A stretch of DNA of 64,000 nt. It comes from Carallia brachiata. Its lineage: Eukaryota > Streptophyta > Magnoliopsida > Malpighiales > Rhizophoraceae. A program made the translations under genes and the position numbers. Location of the stretch: contig JADCRB010000043.1 in NCBI GenBank assembly GCA_021464245.1, forward strand, positions 648,168-712,167. Reading direction: 5' to 3'. The notes under the pieces were generated by a model. The model was not told the DNA's origin and ran no database searches. It saw nothing but the letters and a program-made list of their open reading frames with translations. Shown here piece after piece: positions 1-12,500 of this stretch (the first letter of the stretch is position 1; every line of letters begins with the position of its first letter).

Positions 1-1032
1 AGTGTATGTTGAATTACTATTCAAATTATTATCTTAGGTAGTGGGAAAAAATGCAATGACATTATCGAACTGTACATAATGTCATACGAATATTGTCAAT
101 TAAAATCTGACCCAACATACGATAACATTTCTTTTTAAAAAAAACAATCTATCAATATCTTGTTCATAATTCATTTAGAGCCCGAAGAAGTGCGATGGAG
201 AAAGTGCCAGCGTGGCATTTTCCTCTAGTGTGATTGGTTTGGTGTTAGAAAAGAATTAGAAAGAAAATTTAGAATTTTTCCTTATTTGGTAAGAATGAGA
301 AAGAAGTTGGAAAGAAGAAAAAAAAAGATAGTATTGTCGAATCAATTAAAAAAATTAAAATAAAAAATAGAAGGATAATGACCATAATAATCTTAATATA
401 TTGTATTAGTTATAACAATATTTTTTTAGTTTTAACTTAATTCTTCAATTGTTTTTAACGATATTTTATAATTTTATTTATACATTTTTCTTTCTTATTA
501 TTTTTTCACATAATTTAAATACAAAATTTTATTTTCTCGTTATTTTTTCATAATTTTCTTTCTTACATCTTTCTTTTACACTAAACATTATGTTTTGTAT
601 TGAAAGAAAGTAAGTAAAAAAGAAAATGAATAAAAAATAATATAGGAACGACGATATAATGATTGAAAAAAATAATAATTAGAAAATTGTGAGAAAGAAA
701 ATTAATCATAATTTGTGAGAAAAAAAATTAAAAAGTAGTTGTTTGAATTGATAAAAAATAAATAAAAAATATTTTCTTTTTATTTTATTTTCTTTTTTTT
801 ATCAAAAAATTGTTTAACAGGACCTAAAATCTCACCATTCAAACACACTACAAAGTGCCACGTAGCCTTCCTTCCGAAAAGTCCTTTGAAGGAGTCCAAA
901 CTGCAGGCATCCCAAAAATGATTACCGAATAAAAAAGTGCATCGCAAGAAATAACAGCATCATCCGAAATTAATTGTTGATCAGCACAGGCACACAGCTC
1001 AAGTTGGGAACATAACTACCATGAAACTCTTA
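1..1032. other. AT-rich intergenic DNA
   Basis: No gene is visible. The stretch is AT-rich with many A and T runs and purine-rich patches around 285-330 and 600-790. No open frame resembles a known protein. Text near 228-300 and 660-830 is loosely reminiscent of a degraded MITE, but I could not pair clean terminal repeats. The right edge is the TTA target-site copy of the adjoining transposon. Confidence 0.6.
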
Positions 1033-1221
1033 GGATCCGTTTGGAGATGCTGTCAGTTTTTTATTTCTGTTTTTCAATTTCTATTTTTTGTTTTTGCTGT
1101 TTACTGAATTTTTGTGTTTATTGTTGTCAATTTTTATTTTTTTTCTATAAGAATAAAAAAATAGGTAGAAAAAAGATAGTGAGAGAAATGGTAAAAAGAG
1201 TATAAATATAGAGAGAAAAAT

Positions 1222-1256
<35 letters not shown>

Positions 1257-2163
1257 ATGAGAGAGAGAGAAAAGGAGAGAAAAGAGAGAAGAAAGAGAAT
1301 GAGTAGAGATAATGACATAAAGAGAAAGGGTTGAGAAAGAATGAGTAAACATAATAGTAGAGAGAGAAAATGAGAGAGAGAGGGTAGAGAGAGAATGAGT
1401 AGAGAAAATGACAAAGAGAGAAAGAGAGAGAGGGTAAGAAAGAACGAGTAAAGAGAATGAGAGAGAGAAAAATGAGAGGAGAGAGGGTAGAAAGAGAATG
1501 AGTAGAGAGAATGGTAAAACAAGAAAAAAGTGAAAGAGTCTGGGTAGAGAGAGAATGAGTAGAGAGAGAAAATATAGAGAGAGGGTAGAGAGAGAATGGT
1601 AGAAATAGAAAAAAAGGGAGAGAGGAGAGAGAATGATAGAGATAGAAAAAGGAGAGAGAGAGTAGAGAGAGAAAATAGAGAGAGAGGGTAGAGAGAGAAT
1701 GGTAGAGATAGAAAAAAAGGAGAGAGGAGAGAGAGAATGATAGAGATAGAAAAAGAGAGAGAGGGTAGAGAGAGAATGAGTAGAGAGAGAAATAGAGAGA
1801 GAGGGTAGAGAGAGAATGGTAGAGATAGAAAAGGGAGAGAGAGGGTAGAGAGAGAATGAGTTGAGAGAGAAAGAGTAGTGAGAGAAAAAATATAGAGGGA
1901 TAGAGAGAGGATGAGTAAAGAGAGATATGGTAAAGAGGGTGGATAGAGAAAGAAAATGTTGTGAGAGAAAGTATAGAAAAAAAAGTGAAAAACAAAATCG
2001 GAAAGCTATTTTTATTGTTTTCCCAATTTGATTTTTTTCTTTGAAAAACACTTTTAACTTTTCAACAAAAAACAGAAAACAGAATCAATAACAAACATGT
2101 TTCCTGTTTTTTTTGTGAAAAATAAACAGAAAATAGAAAACTTAATCCACTCCAAACGGGCCC
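1033..2163. mobile_element. Tourist-like MITE (PIF/Harbinger type) filled with a polypurine minisatellite
   Basis: The ends are inverted: GGATCCGTTTGGAG on the left and the complement of GGGCCCGTTTGGAG on the right. Both ends are flanked by TTA (1030-1032 and 2164-2166), the 3-bp target duplication typical of PIF/Harbinger and Tourist elements. T-rich subterminal regions (for example 1060-1150) are mirrored by A-rich ones near the right end. The interior, about 1157-1985, is almost wholly purine on the plus strand: variants of GAGAGAGGGTAGAGAGAGAATG repeated with drift. No transposase is present, so it is nonautonomous. Long minus-strand Ser/Leu/Phe reading frames here are by-products of the repeat. 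A related element lies at 61726-62825. Confidence 0.8.
1157..1985 (+). repeat. Purine-only GAGAGA-type minisatellite inside the MITE
   Basis: More than 800 bases are nearly free of C and poor in T on the plus strand. Imperfect units are built from GAGAGAGAATGAGTAGAGAG, GAGGGTAGAGAGAGAATG and GAGATAGAAAAAG. Unit length drifts over roughly 20-60 bases and phase is not kept, which suggests slippage and unequal exchange of a GA-rich seed. No coding signal is credible. Confidence 0.8.
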
Positions 2164-2166
2164 TTA

Positions 2167-2612
2167 GCAATCAAAAAATAACAAAACAATTTTGCCAAAG
2201 AGGCAAATCCATGTGGCGCAGACTTGTGATATTCTCTGAACTTAAATTTAGACACGTTTTCAATTTCTCATCCAGTTGCACTGCCATCATTCTGGCGCAC
2301 GCATTTTGGGTCCCTTTTCTATGTACAGCAAAGAGTAAGTAATTTTCTGAGACTGGGAACTTCCCGCAGGTTAGTCTCTATGGGAGCCAACTGGTAGAAT
2401 CAGTTTTGTTAACAAAAAGCATATGGCGACAACCTACTTGGAGTCTTGCTTGACTTCCAATCAAGAAATATATAAAGTTTTGATCCTATCACGGTTGACA
2501 TTCTTAAACTAGGAAGCTCTTTACTAACGAGAACCTTATGTGGGTTCTCAGCGAAATGTATGATAAGTAGCAGTCCTGCCTGACTCAACAATACATGAAC
2601 TGTATATATTAA

Positions 2613-2652
<40 letters not shown>

Positions 2653-3185
2653 TGCTACAAAGTACAATTGCTACACATCCGAACGTGTAAAAAACAAACA
2701 GAGCCACTCATCCTATTCCCACCGGGATGAAGTTCAGTAGATCACACGTTGAATCTTCATCACCTTGGTTTAACTTCCAACCTTTAAAAAAAAAGAAAGA
2801 AAACAGTTTAAGTACACATAAATCCACAATTATTACTAGTTCTACAACTGGCAACACAATACTTTTGAGTATTATAGTCAAAGTCTTAAATTGGCATATT
2901 GAAAATTTCAAATCATTTGGTTAACTATTTTATTCTATTTTAGTTTTACATTGCAGAAAACTTTCTGCGGACCAACTCCCTCGATAAAATGCTTATGCAA
3001 GTTGATAAGTGAAAAATGATGCATCTAAAACTTGGAAGTCTGCAAACAATGGGGCATAAAACGATAAATTGTTTTCCATAAAGAGCTTGAAAGAAAGTTA
3101 GAATCAAGCATTAATTTCTCAGTTACAGAAAGCAAAATAAAAGATTCCCCTTCAGTCCACACAGTAACAAACTCTTTTGCTAATA
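2167..3185. other. Intergenic DNA with a (TA)n microsatellite
   Basis: No gene is recognised. A TA dinucleotide run occupies about 2614-2647. Short reading frames at 2409-2591 and 2708-2924 have no recognisable motif and are opposed by equally long frames on the other strand. The stretch ends at the decayed 3' end of the biotin-ligase relic. Confidence 0.6.
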
Positions 3186-3189
3186 CATA

Positions 3190-5097
3190 AATGCAATCTT
3201 TTCCAGGAGCCCTTTCAGTCATCTGTACCTGAATGGTGACCATGTTTCCTACCACCTGGTCCTTAGGTCTTCCACATAAAGCAGATTGTTTGCAAAATGA
3301 AACCAAATCCTCCAGTTAAATTGTTTGCCCTTAACAAATTTTTAAAATGCAGCAATATGTGAAACTTGTAGCCAGCTAAATCTTACTAGATTTTAACACT
3401 TAAGATTCTTTTTGATAATCCCACATGCAACGGTTAGTGTGGGAAGCATATTATTGTTTAACAGGTTGCATGGTAAGTTAATGGAACTGTCTCATGGGCA
3501 AGCTGTGAAAACAGGCCCATCGTTGTATCTTCTATGCCATGAATGACATCAATAATAGCACATTGAAAGTATACAAGAGGAATCCGTAAAAGAAGGCATA
3601 TGATTGATGATTGAAATAAAAGGTTAGAAGAAGATCAAAAAAAACTATTTTAAATGTACAACTGTGTGAGGAAGTCAAGCCCCCGAGAATCTGATCAAGT
3701 ATCATAGAAAGATTTGATCAGATACTGTAAATTTTATGGGGACTAGCTTTTCTTTAGTATCTAGTATCTGATATAGGGAATCCCCACTTCTGGACTGCTG
3801 GGGTACAATAATTTATGTCTTTTCCACATAGAAAAGAAAAAACAACAAACTGACTACATCTAGTTCCTTTTGAACCATATTAAGTAAATTTGTTAGTTGC
3901 TACGAATACATGCCTTTCCAATATTTCCAATGCATGAAAGCCAAATCGTCAAATTACATAGCAAGGCAAAATTTCTACCAAAAATGATCATAAAAATATA
4001 CTATTGGACAACACGAGAGATTATAAGAAAATCTACAAATTAATTTACCTTATGTTATGAACAGATTTCAAAAAGCGGCAAGGGCATCTTCCCTTTCGAG
4101 TAGGCCAGCAGCAGACAATTTTCGTAGCTCTGCATTTAAGCATGTTGTTGGCTTCTCATAATCAAGGTTCCAACGTAAGCCTGCAAGAATAAGTATGACA
4201 TAAATTCAATGTTCTCTCCAGACAAGCGATATATCCCACATGCTTCCTGAAAATGTTTGCATATATTATTGCACAGAGGGAGTCTATTTACCAACACTGA
4301 CATTGAAGCTCTTCAATTCATATGGTGCGGTGCATAGGATGTCTCCAACTATAAGGCCATCCAAGTATAGATCGTTTGGCCATTTTATTTTTACGTCAAT
4401 AGGTGGTAAGCCCTGAAATAGATGGCATTCCAAAATGAGACATCACCGTGCAATCAAAATTTAGTGACCCCAAACAGCAATCAGAACCTTAGGTAAGTGA
4501 TGATAGTCAATATAACAAACGTCAATAGAAGAATTCAATGTTTTGTGGACATCTTACAAGGTCCAACTATTATTGATCGTATATTTGGATTAGTCCTACC
4601 TCCAACCTAACATCCACTTGAACAAGACAGACAATTTCTGACCTTACTAACTAGTTATGCCGTTGAAGATTTCAACTCGGATTAATTAGAGAATATCAGC
4701 TTTCTTTATGTTCCCCCACGGACATGATAAAAGAAAATGCATCTTATCTCCATAGACAGCAAGGAAAACTCACCATTTTGTTGCAAACATCCTTTATTGC
4801 CTTAATAGCCAGTGAGAGGACACGACATACTGCAACAAAGGCACAACTCTCCCATCATCCGTTTGACGGGTAAACGAAAACAGGAGGCAACCTGCTGGAG
4901 ATTCCCACACATTGTTTGACCTAACTAAACAAGCCAACAACAATATGTAGTATATCAAAAAGCTGGAACTTGTATTAGATATATCATTACAGACCTCTGC
5001 TTTTATAAACATAATAAATATGAATACGGAATTCTGCCTTTTATTATACTGAATGTCAGAAAGGCACACGACACCAAGTGGAAGTTCACAGAAATTG
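3190..5097 (-). pseudogene. HCS1: Truncated, frame-broken biotin-protein ligase (holocarboxylase synthetase) relic
   Basis: Four separated minus-strand blocks match plant HCS1 in order. About 5097-5040 gives NFCELPLGVVCLSDIQ. About 4925-4770 gives NNVWESPAGCLLFSFT then VVPLLQYVVS. 4412-4290 gives VKIKWPNDLYLDGLIVGDIL. 4180-4070 gives NLDYEKPTTCLNAELRKLS. A C-terminal scrap, DQVVGNMVTIQ, lies near 3260-3210. Splice acceptors survive, so this is a decayed genomic copy and not a retrocopy. Lesions: a frame change near 4810-4830 (SLAIKAIKDVCNK continues in another frame), a stop after ALAAF near 4080, and no recognisable 5' exons. The biotinyl-AMP-binding motif normally read as KVGGIL is IVGDIL, so the key lysine and a glycine are gone. 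HCS1 attaches biotin to carboxylases; this copy could not. Confidence 0.8.
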
Positions 5098-6377
5098 CTG
5101 CCGGAAAACAAAAAACATCATTGAAACTCATCATGTACAATACACCAGAGTACATCTATAAAGAGTATATAGTGAACACAAAAACCAGAAAATAGAAATA
5201 TCGTCTCCGCATTATGTTTCCATTTAATTGAAAGAAACATTTTTCTCAAATCAATTCCAAATTGCAACACCCTATCGAATTATCTCTAGATTTTTTTTTT
5301 TTCAAATAACGATAAAAAAGATAAAAGTTGCCAATTCGCAAATCGCAATTCCCGGATACCCAGACGAGAGAGAGAAGGAACGAGAATCCTTCGTCGCGTG
5401 TGCATCTGTTAAAGCTACAACCGGCCGACGGAGAAGGGACGGCCTTATGCTTCCAGAAACGAATTTTTGTAGAGAGCAAAACGACGTAGTACTTTGTTGA
5501 GAGACCAAAAAACGCCGACAAGTCGTCAAGGGCATTTGGCTAATTCGGTTGCGCCTTTATTAAATAAGCGTCCGTATATATCTCAGATTTTTTTATTTCG
5601 AGTAAAATTATAATTGTTATTTTAAAAATAATAATTAATATTTTTATAATATAAAAATAATAAATATTTTAAAAATATTAATATTTATTTTAAAAATATT
5701 AATTTTTATTTTAATTAAGATAAATTTTAAAATAAAAATTATGGAAATATTAATTTTTTTTTTCTTTTTAAACAGAGGCTTAAAAGGTGACGGCTTCCTC
5801 GTTTTCCTATGAAAGGAGTTGGAACCTGCATCTCCTCGCTAAGACGCACAGTTTCTATCACTCAGAAAAAGGCCGATGCTTAGAAATGATATTTTCTGCA
5901 GCTCTTCTCGAGAAATTGGGCTTAGGCTTCAAAGTTTCCCTCTTTAGAACATGGGCCTGAAAAATTGGGCCTTTTATGTGGCGAGAGACTCCAACCGAAA
6001 TTTGCTCAAATTATTATTATTATTTTTTTTTTTTTGAGAAACGTCAAAAAATTCTCAACCCCTAAGCAAGAAGGAACCGTGGTGTAAATGTGATATCCGG
6101 TCCAAATTTGTATATCATATTAACGCATTTATTTACAGCCGTAGATGGACGATCATTGATTTCTATCACTAAGTCGTACACCACAGCTGCCGGAATCAGG
6201 CTGTTGAAATTGAAATCGGACGGTGAAAGAAGACGGATGGCATTATGGACACGTATAGTTGATGATGTTGACCCTATTTTATTCTGATTTCTTACAGAGT
6301 AATCTTTTGTTGGCTTTAAAAGGAAACAACACAGTTTTTTAAAGCATTCTCATTAAAAAAAAAGGTTTTCAAGTTCC
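5098..6377. other. Intergenic DNA upstream of ASHR1 with an AT-rich palindromic patch
   Basis: No gene is supported. 5590-5770 is almost pure A/T with repeated self-complementary words such as AAATATTTTTAAAATATT and AATTAATATTTTTATAAT, which would form many small hairpins. The last few hundred bases before 6378 presumably hold the ASHR1 promoter and leader, including a poly-T tract near 6020-6036, but I could not fix a TATA box or transcription start. Confidence 0.5.
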
Positions 6378-6474
6378 ATGGAGGATCTGAAGGGTTTCCT
6401 TGAAGCGCAAGGCTTGACCATCTCTACTGTTCCAGACAAAGGTCGTGGCCTCTTCACTACAAAAGACTTCTCTC

Positions 6475-6510
<36 letters not shown>

Positions 6511-9500
6511 AGCTTTTACTTTTAGCATTTTTTTTTTTGGGTTGGTGGGATTGCTTCTTTTCTTTTGTGTAAGCACAAAGTTGCCAACTTTGGGGATTGG
6601 CCATTTGTTTCCTCACTGGGGGCTCTTCTTTTAAGACAACAACGACAATGCAAAATGAGAGTTGAAGCAGATGGTCTGTAAAAGAAAGAAAGAAATCTGC
6701 AGTTCTCTATCTCTATCTCCTTTCTTCTTCTTTCTTTCTTTCTTTTCTTTTTTTTTTTTTTTTTTGGTAAAGAAATTTGCAACTTTCTGTTTTCTTCTTT
6801 CTTTCTTGTCAAGTTCCAAACTTGGCTTGGAGAGGCAAAGAAAACTCTGACGGGGCTTGGGTTTTACGATGAAATTCTATGAAAAGGTGGCGACTTTATG
6901 TTCTTATTCTCTTTTTTTTTTTTTTTAAGTTTCTTTTTAAGGAAAACCTGGTGGGCTTCTAATATTTTTTTTTTTTTTTCCCCTGTATCTTTGATTTGAA
7001 CCTTATTATTTGCTTGTTAGCACTGAAATCTTAACAAATATGCTCCTTTCCTGATCAGTGACGCAAACATCCCATTGGTGAGATTCAGAGTCACCCACAT
7101 CATATGCATCGAAAAAAAACAAGGAAAGTGAATATTAGAAGCCTTCCTTTTCCTGAGGAAAAAAAAAGGGGGGGGGAGGAGAAGAAAGACACTTTGACTG
7201 ATGGCCGCTTTTTGAGGCAGTAAAAATCAGCTTATCGGGTGGCTATAACAGTCAAATCCAAGAAAGGTCAAGTTTAATAAGAATCACATAGACGTTTTTT
7301 AACCTTTAATAAATGTGCTTTCATGCCACGATGACGGTGGGTCCTACGAATCTATGTAGGGTCCACCATCTATCCTGGCTGCAGTTTGCTTGTTAAAGCC
7401 AACTGGGCCTTTTGTTTTCCTTGGTTATCGCTCATTTTCTGTTTTTCATCCGCCTTTCAAATTCTGCATGTTTGCTGAAATCTTTTTAGCTGTAATGTTT
7501 GTTCTCGATTTTCGATCTTCAGAACGTTTAAGCATAAAATTTTTATATCATGGTAGTTTTTGTCCCTTTTTCGTGTAAAGATATGCTTTTTTTTTTTTTC
7601 GATTGAAAGTCACCACTGTCCTTGCAACTTGATGGTTGATCCCATAATGGCATTCTGGTATCAAGGAGGGAATAAAAGGTTTGTATCAGCTCATTTATGA
7701 GATTGAGCCCTCACAATTGATGGGATTAATTTGTTTTCTAAGTCAATTTCAGCAGAGGAAAGAAATAACTTGTGGGTAGATTCAGATAATAGGGGACTTT
7801 CTGACGAGGAATTAACCAGGAATTCCTGATGTCCTTTATGTATGCTAATCACCAGAACCAATAAGTCCAGAATTTTCAAGACAAGTTTTTGCTGTGCATG
7901 GGTTGCAATGAGTTAAAATGTTGGATGTAATGCAATTTGTTTGAATAATTGCAAATTGTGGCATTGCAGGACAAGTGATCATAAGCCAGCTGCCTTATGT
8001 TTCTATGCCAAGCCAATCCTGTGCTGCTTCTGTATGTCACCGATGCTACAGAAAAGATAATCTTAAGCAATGTTCAAAGTGCAAATATGCGTGGTACTGT
8101 GGCAGCGAGTGCCAGGTGATCTATAGTTTTATGGGGGCTCGTTGACGACATTGGATTCATTCGCATGATGAGTTTGTTGTCTGAATAAAATTTTAATACT
8201 GAACTGAAAATTCCAGGAACTTGATTGGAAGTTGCACAAGCATGAATGCCGAGCGTTCTCAACTTTGACCGGAATGCGCGTGTATGCCTCAGACCTCTAT
8301 ATGCACGGTGGCCAGGCTGTTTATTCGAAGAAAGCTGGAAAGCGAGAAGGTAAATTACTATTATTGTTTGGATTGGCTTTCTGATTTCACATTGTTCTAT
8401 TCAATTTTCAATTTGCCTGGTTCAAATATGTTTCAAGTATTGGACTTGATTGCTATTATTTCATCTTTAAAGAGAGTTGCAATATGGATTATCTTGTCAA
8501 AAGGCCTAGAACAGCATTTAAGCGATACGTCTTAAATTGACTTACAATTCACTTACTTTTAAGAATGGTTCTTCCACCATTTTTTTTTTTTTTGTTTAAT
8601 TATTATCTGGCATTGCGTTAACATGTTAATAAGAGTTACTTTCTGACATTCATTGCCTGCACAAGCTCAGTGTATGAGGGACAATCGTAGTTATAAAATG
8701 GTGATTGTAATTTTCTATAAGGAAATTTGAATGAGCAGCTATATCCATTGTGGCCTCTATAAAACATCAGAGGTGAATGACATTAGACTTCCATTCTTTA
8801 AGGCTCATGGATCTTCTTTATTTTTTGTTGCTAGCAGGTCATTGATGCTACAGTAACAGAGAACTATAATCTGGTGCAGGAGATGGTTTCTCGTATCCTT
8901 GTTTCATTTTTTTTTCTTGATCCAATTAGCTTGAATTTCTCAACCCCCTTCCCATGGTTGACTGTTTTACTTAATCTGCTTTGTTGTTAAGACGAGGATG
9001 CTGAACAATTAAGACTGTATGAGAAGATGGCTGGGTTTGTCAACTGGATACTAGACCGGTATGAAATCAACGAAGCAGAGATTGCAAAATACATTTCCAA
9101 GGTATTCTTTCAAGGTATTTTGTTTAGAAAGTTCGGGGTTGATGTCTATCAATGTATGTTTTCACGAACAGGATGACCCTTAATTGACTACACTGCAACT
9201 CTGGGATCATTTTTTGGTCAAACTAAAAATGCAATCGTGACAGAAGGCGATAATTAATTTCACTTGTCATGGCAGGAACATTTTCCTTTAATCAGTTCTC
9301 TGTTAATCTTGTTGTGCCTTGTCTAAGATGTCTAATTTTACTATAATCCATTTTTTACTTTTTTTGCATCTTTTCGTGCATCTTTTAAATTTATCTTGTA
9401 GCATCTGCTTAATCCAATCAAAATTTGATATTAACAGCTACCAATAGAAAATTGATTTACTCTCAGGATCAAAAGTCAGTTTTGACTTCCATCTATTGGA

Positions 9501-12500
9501 TGAAGAAGATGCTCCTTTGTAAGAGGGATTTTCCTTTATGTAGTTGGGATCTAAGTCTTGTCTAACATTTAATCCTATGCTTCTGGGTGCAGCTTTTATG
9601 TAATGCTCATCAAATTTGCAACAGCGAATTAGAGCCCGTGGGATCTGGACTTATCCTGCCATTGCATTTATTAATCATAGGTAGGCAGCTTGAACTGGTC
9701 GATGTGATTTCATTTACTTGGTCTTCTGCTAAAACTGTTCATTTATAGCTGTGCACCAAATTCCATTCTGGTATTTGACGGTAGTTTAGCTGTGGTTCGA
9801 GCTGTGCAACATATACCCCAAGGTGCAGAGGTACTCAGCTTTCTTCATCTTAGTTACTCAATAAAACCAAGCAGTAGGAAAACTGCAAAGTGACTTTTGG
9901 TCCTTATTGTATCTGTTGTAAAATGCTACCAATGTATTACACGTTCTTAAATTAGGTTCATATTTGTCTTGAATTTTTGTTCCTCAATCCTTCAAAATCC
10001 ATTTGCATGTGGCATAGAACAGATTAAAGAGGGTGCTTTAAGCTTAATTCCAGCTTGTACATGGTTCTTTCACTTTAAGTCTAAATGTTATTACTGGTGT
10101 CATGTTGACAGGTGCTAATAAGCTACATTTACACTGAGGGGAGCACCAAAACTCGCAGAGAGGCTCTTGAACGAAACTACAATTTCACCTGCTTGTGTTC
10201 TCGTTGTGTTAATATGGTACTTGCTGTGTTTGGTTTCCCAAAAGTTATCTTTTACTGTTTCTACGGTATTAGTAGTTCTTGTTCCCTGATTCTTAATGTA
10301 TTCCCCACTAAGTAAGCCGACTTAAATTGACTGGTAACGGTCAGGATGCTTATATCCAAGAAGAAGAAACTTTTGACGGTTTCCGGTGCAAGAATGATGG
10401 TTGCAATGGCATTCTGCTCTGTTATTCTGGTATGTTATTGTCCATAACCAAAGGGAGCTGCCTGGCTGTTGAATATATTTTAAAAACTGCTGTTTTGGCT
10501 ATGCAGATGAAGCAGGAAAGTGCCGACAATGTGGACAGATGAGAAAAGAAAAAAGCTTTAGAAAGATGTTGAAAAAAATGAAAAACACGTTACACAAGGC
10601 TCGTTTGGCTGCTTCTTCTGGCAGTATCCTTGCAGACGTTACCTATTATTTGTGCCAGACTTGCAGTTTGGAGTTTTCTTTGATATCATTGTCTTTCACT
10701 ATTTGATTGCAATAATATCTTGATATCTTACTTAGTCCTAGTTTTTCGTGTTCTTAATGAATGTTATTTACCTGATGAATTGCGGTCAGAATCACTTAGG
10801 CAAAGAAGAGGTTATTCTTTGAAAAATCAAGCCACACAAAGAGCAACTCTATCTACCTATGGCACCTTTGGAGAACTTTGACACCTTTTAGACAGGGAGG
10901 ATGCTCTTTGAAATTTAGAAAGATTGAGAAACTCATGAATAAGGTGTGCCACCCCTTTTCTGTCCATCTGATGCAAGTTCGAGATGGAATTGCGCTGGTA
11001 AGTTTCCCATGTTTAGTCACTTCTGCCAAATTTCTTTGCACGCCACTTCTTTTCCAAATATGGAGATGAGCCATATTACCCCTCCCAACCAATTGCACGT
11101 CTCTATGTGGCTTTCTTTTTCACTCTATGGTGCTTCTATGTTTGAATGTTTGTTTTTGTTTTAAACTAGATGAGAATCCTTTAATTGCACAGGACTGCTA
11201 CCCTTTTTGTAGTTTGTAGCAATGACTTTAACATTTTCTTTTTTTTTACATCTTGGGGACTAAACAAGCATATTAAAATGAATAAATTTTTGTTTTCCCC
11301 AGAATTTGGAGGGAATGGGAGATTTGCGAGGGGCCTTGGCTTATCACAGACTAACTCTTCCAGTGCGAGAAAGTAAGTCCCACTTCGTTTTTGATTATTT
11401 GGCGGCAACTCAAAATTGACTTGGAATCTCTGGTTAGGAAATATGTAAACAATTACATCTCACACCAAACTCAGCTCATAACAGTAGGAAACGGCGAGAA
11501 GAAATTTGTGTAACGAACCTCAATTGAATTTGGAACTCAGGTTTTCTTATTTTTTCTTGTGGCAGTGGCATTTTGTGTCTCCCATTTGAGATGAAATTGA
11601 GTTTGAAATTAGATATAAAGTGAAAAGACATGTCAATTATGCATATTTCATGGTTTGGAGGATGTCTTATATGTGAAAACTGAACGCATTTGAAAGGTGC
11701 AGGTGGTCTGGGTTAATGAAACTTTTGATCTACGAACTTAAGTAAAAGCAAGCAAGTGTGCATGTCCTTCACAGTATCCGCATGTAATCTCTTTGTGTCG
11801 ATATGTATTTTATATCTGCTGGAAGAATTTCTGGTGGTGTCAGAGTAAAAGTTGAATTGTTCAATGGTAGGAAATATTTGTAATAAAAGCCTTGGCCTTG
11901 TCGAAGGTTTCTCTGATCATACGTTATCTCACCCATGTTTTAGCAACCAAATATGATCTCTCTAAAGTTTTAACGACTGAGCTCTGATGAATCTCAGAAT
12001 AGTATACTACCAAAACAAGTCTTCAGACATATTTGACTTGTAATACCATTTGCATTGATTGTTTTAAATTTGATTACTGAGCAGAATTACAACAGATTTC
12101 TGGAATCAGCAGCATATTGCTTCTTTCCTATTCATTACTTTATTCCACTTTATCATCCCTCCTCCCCTCTCCCACCCACTTTCCCCAAAAAAAAGAAAGT
12201 AGGAGGATGCTCTGTTGCCAAGCTCTTTCTGCTTACACTTGAATTTGTGATGCAGCCCCTAAATTGTTGGAATAAATTTTGCTGTTTGCTTCGGCCAGAT
12301 AATTTATATTTTCATTACGAATTGAGTTGTGGGATCCTAATATTGGTGCTGTTGTATGTGCTTTTCTACTGCAGGAATATATCCAGGAGTGCACCCTGTG
12401 CTTGGAGTGCAATATAGTCGCTGTGGGTTGCTCGAATTGTAAGAAAGTCAAACCCTCTCGTCTTGTATCTTAGTTGTTCTTTCCTTGGTCAAGCTTGTTC

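Noticed and set aside
1081..2051. Two minus-strand frames of about 305 codons rich in Ser, Leu and Phe
   Set aside because: They are translations of the complement of the GAGAGA purine minisatellite in a MITE; no domain, splice structure or codon pattern supports a gene.
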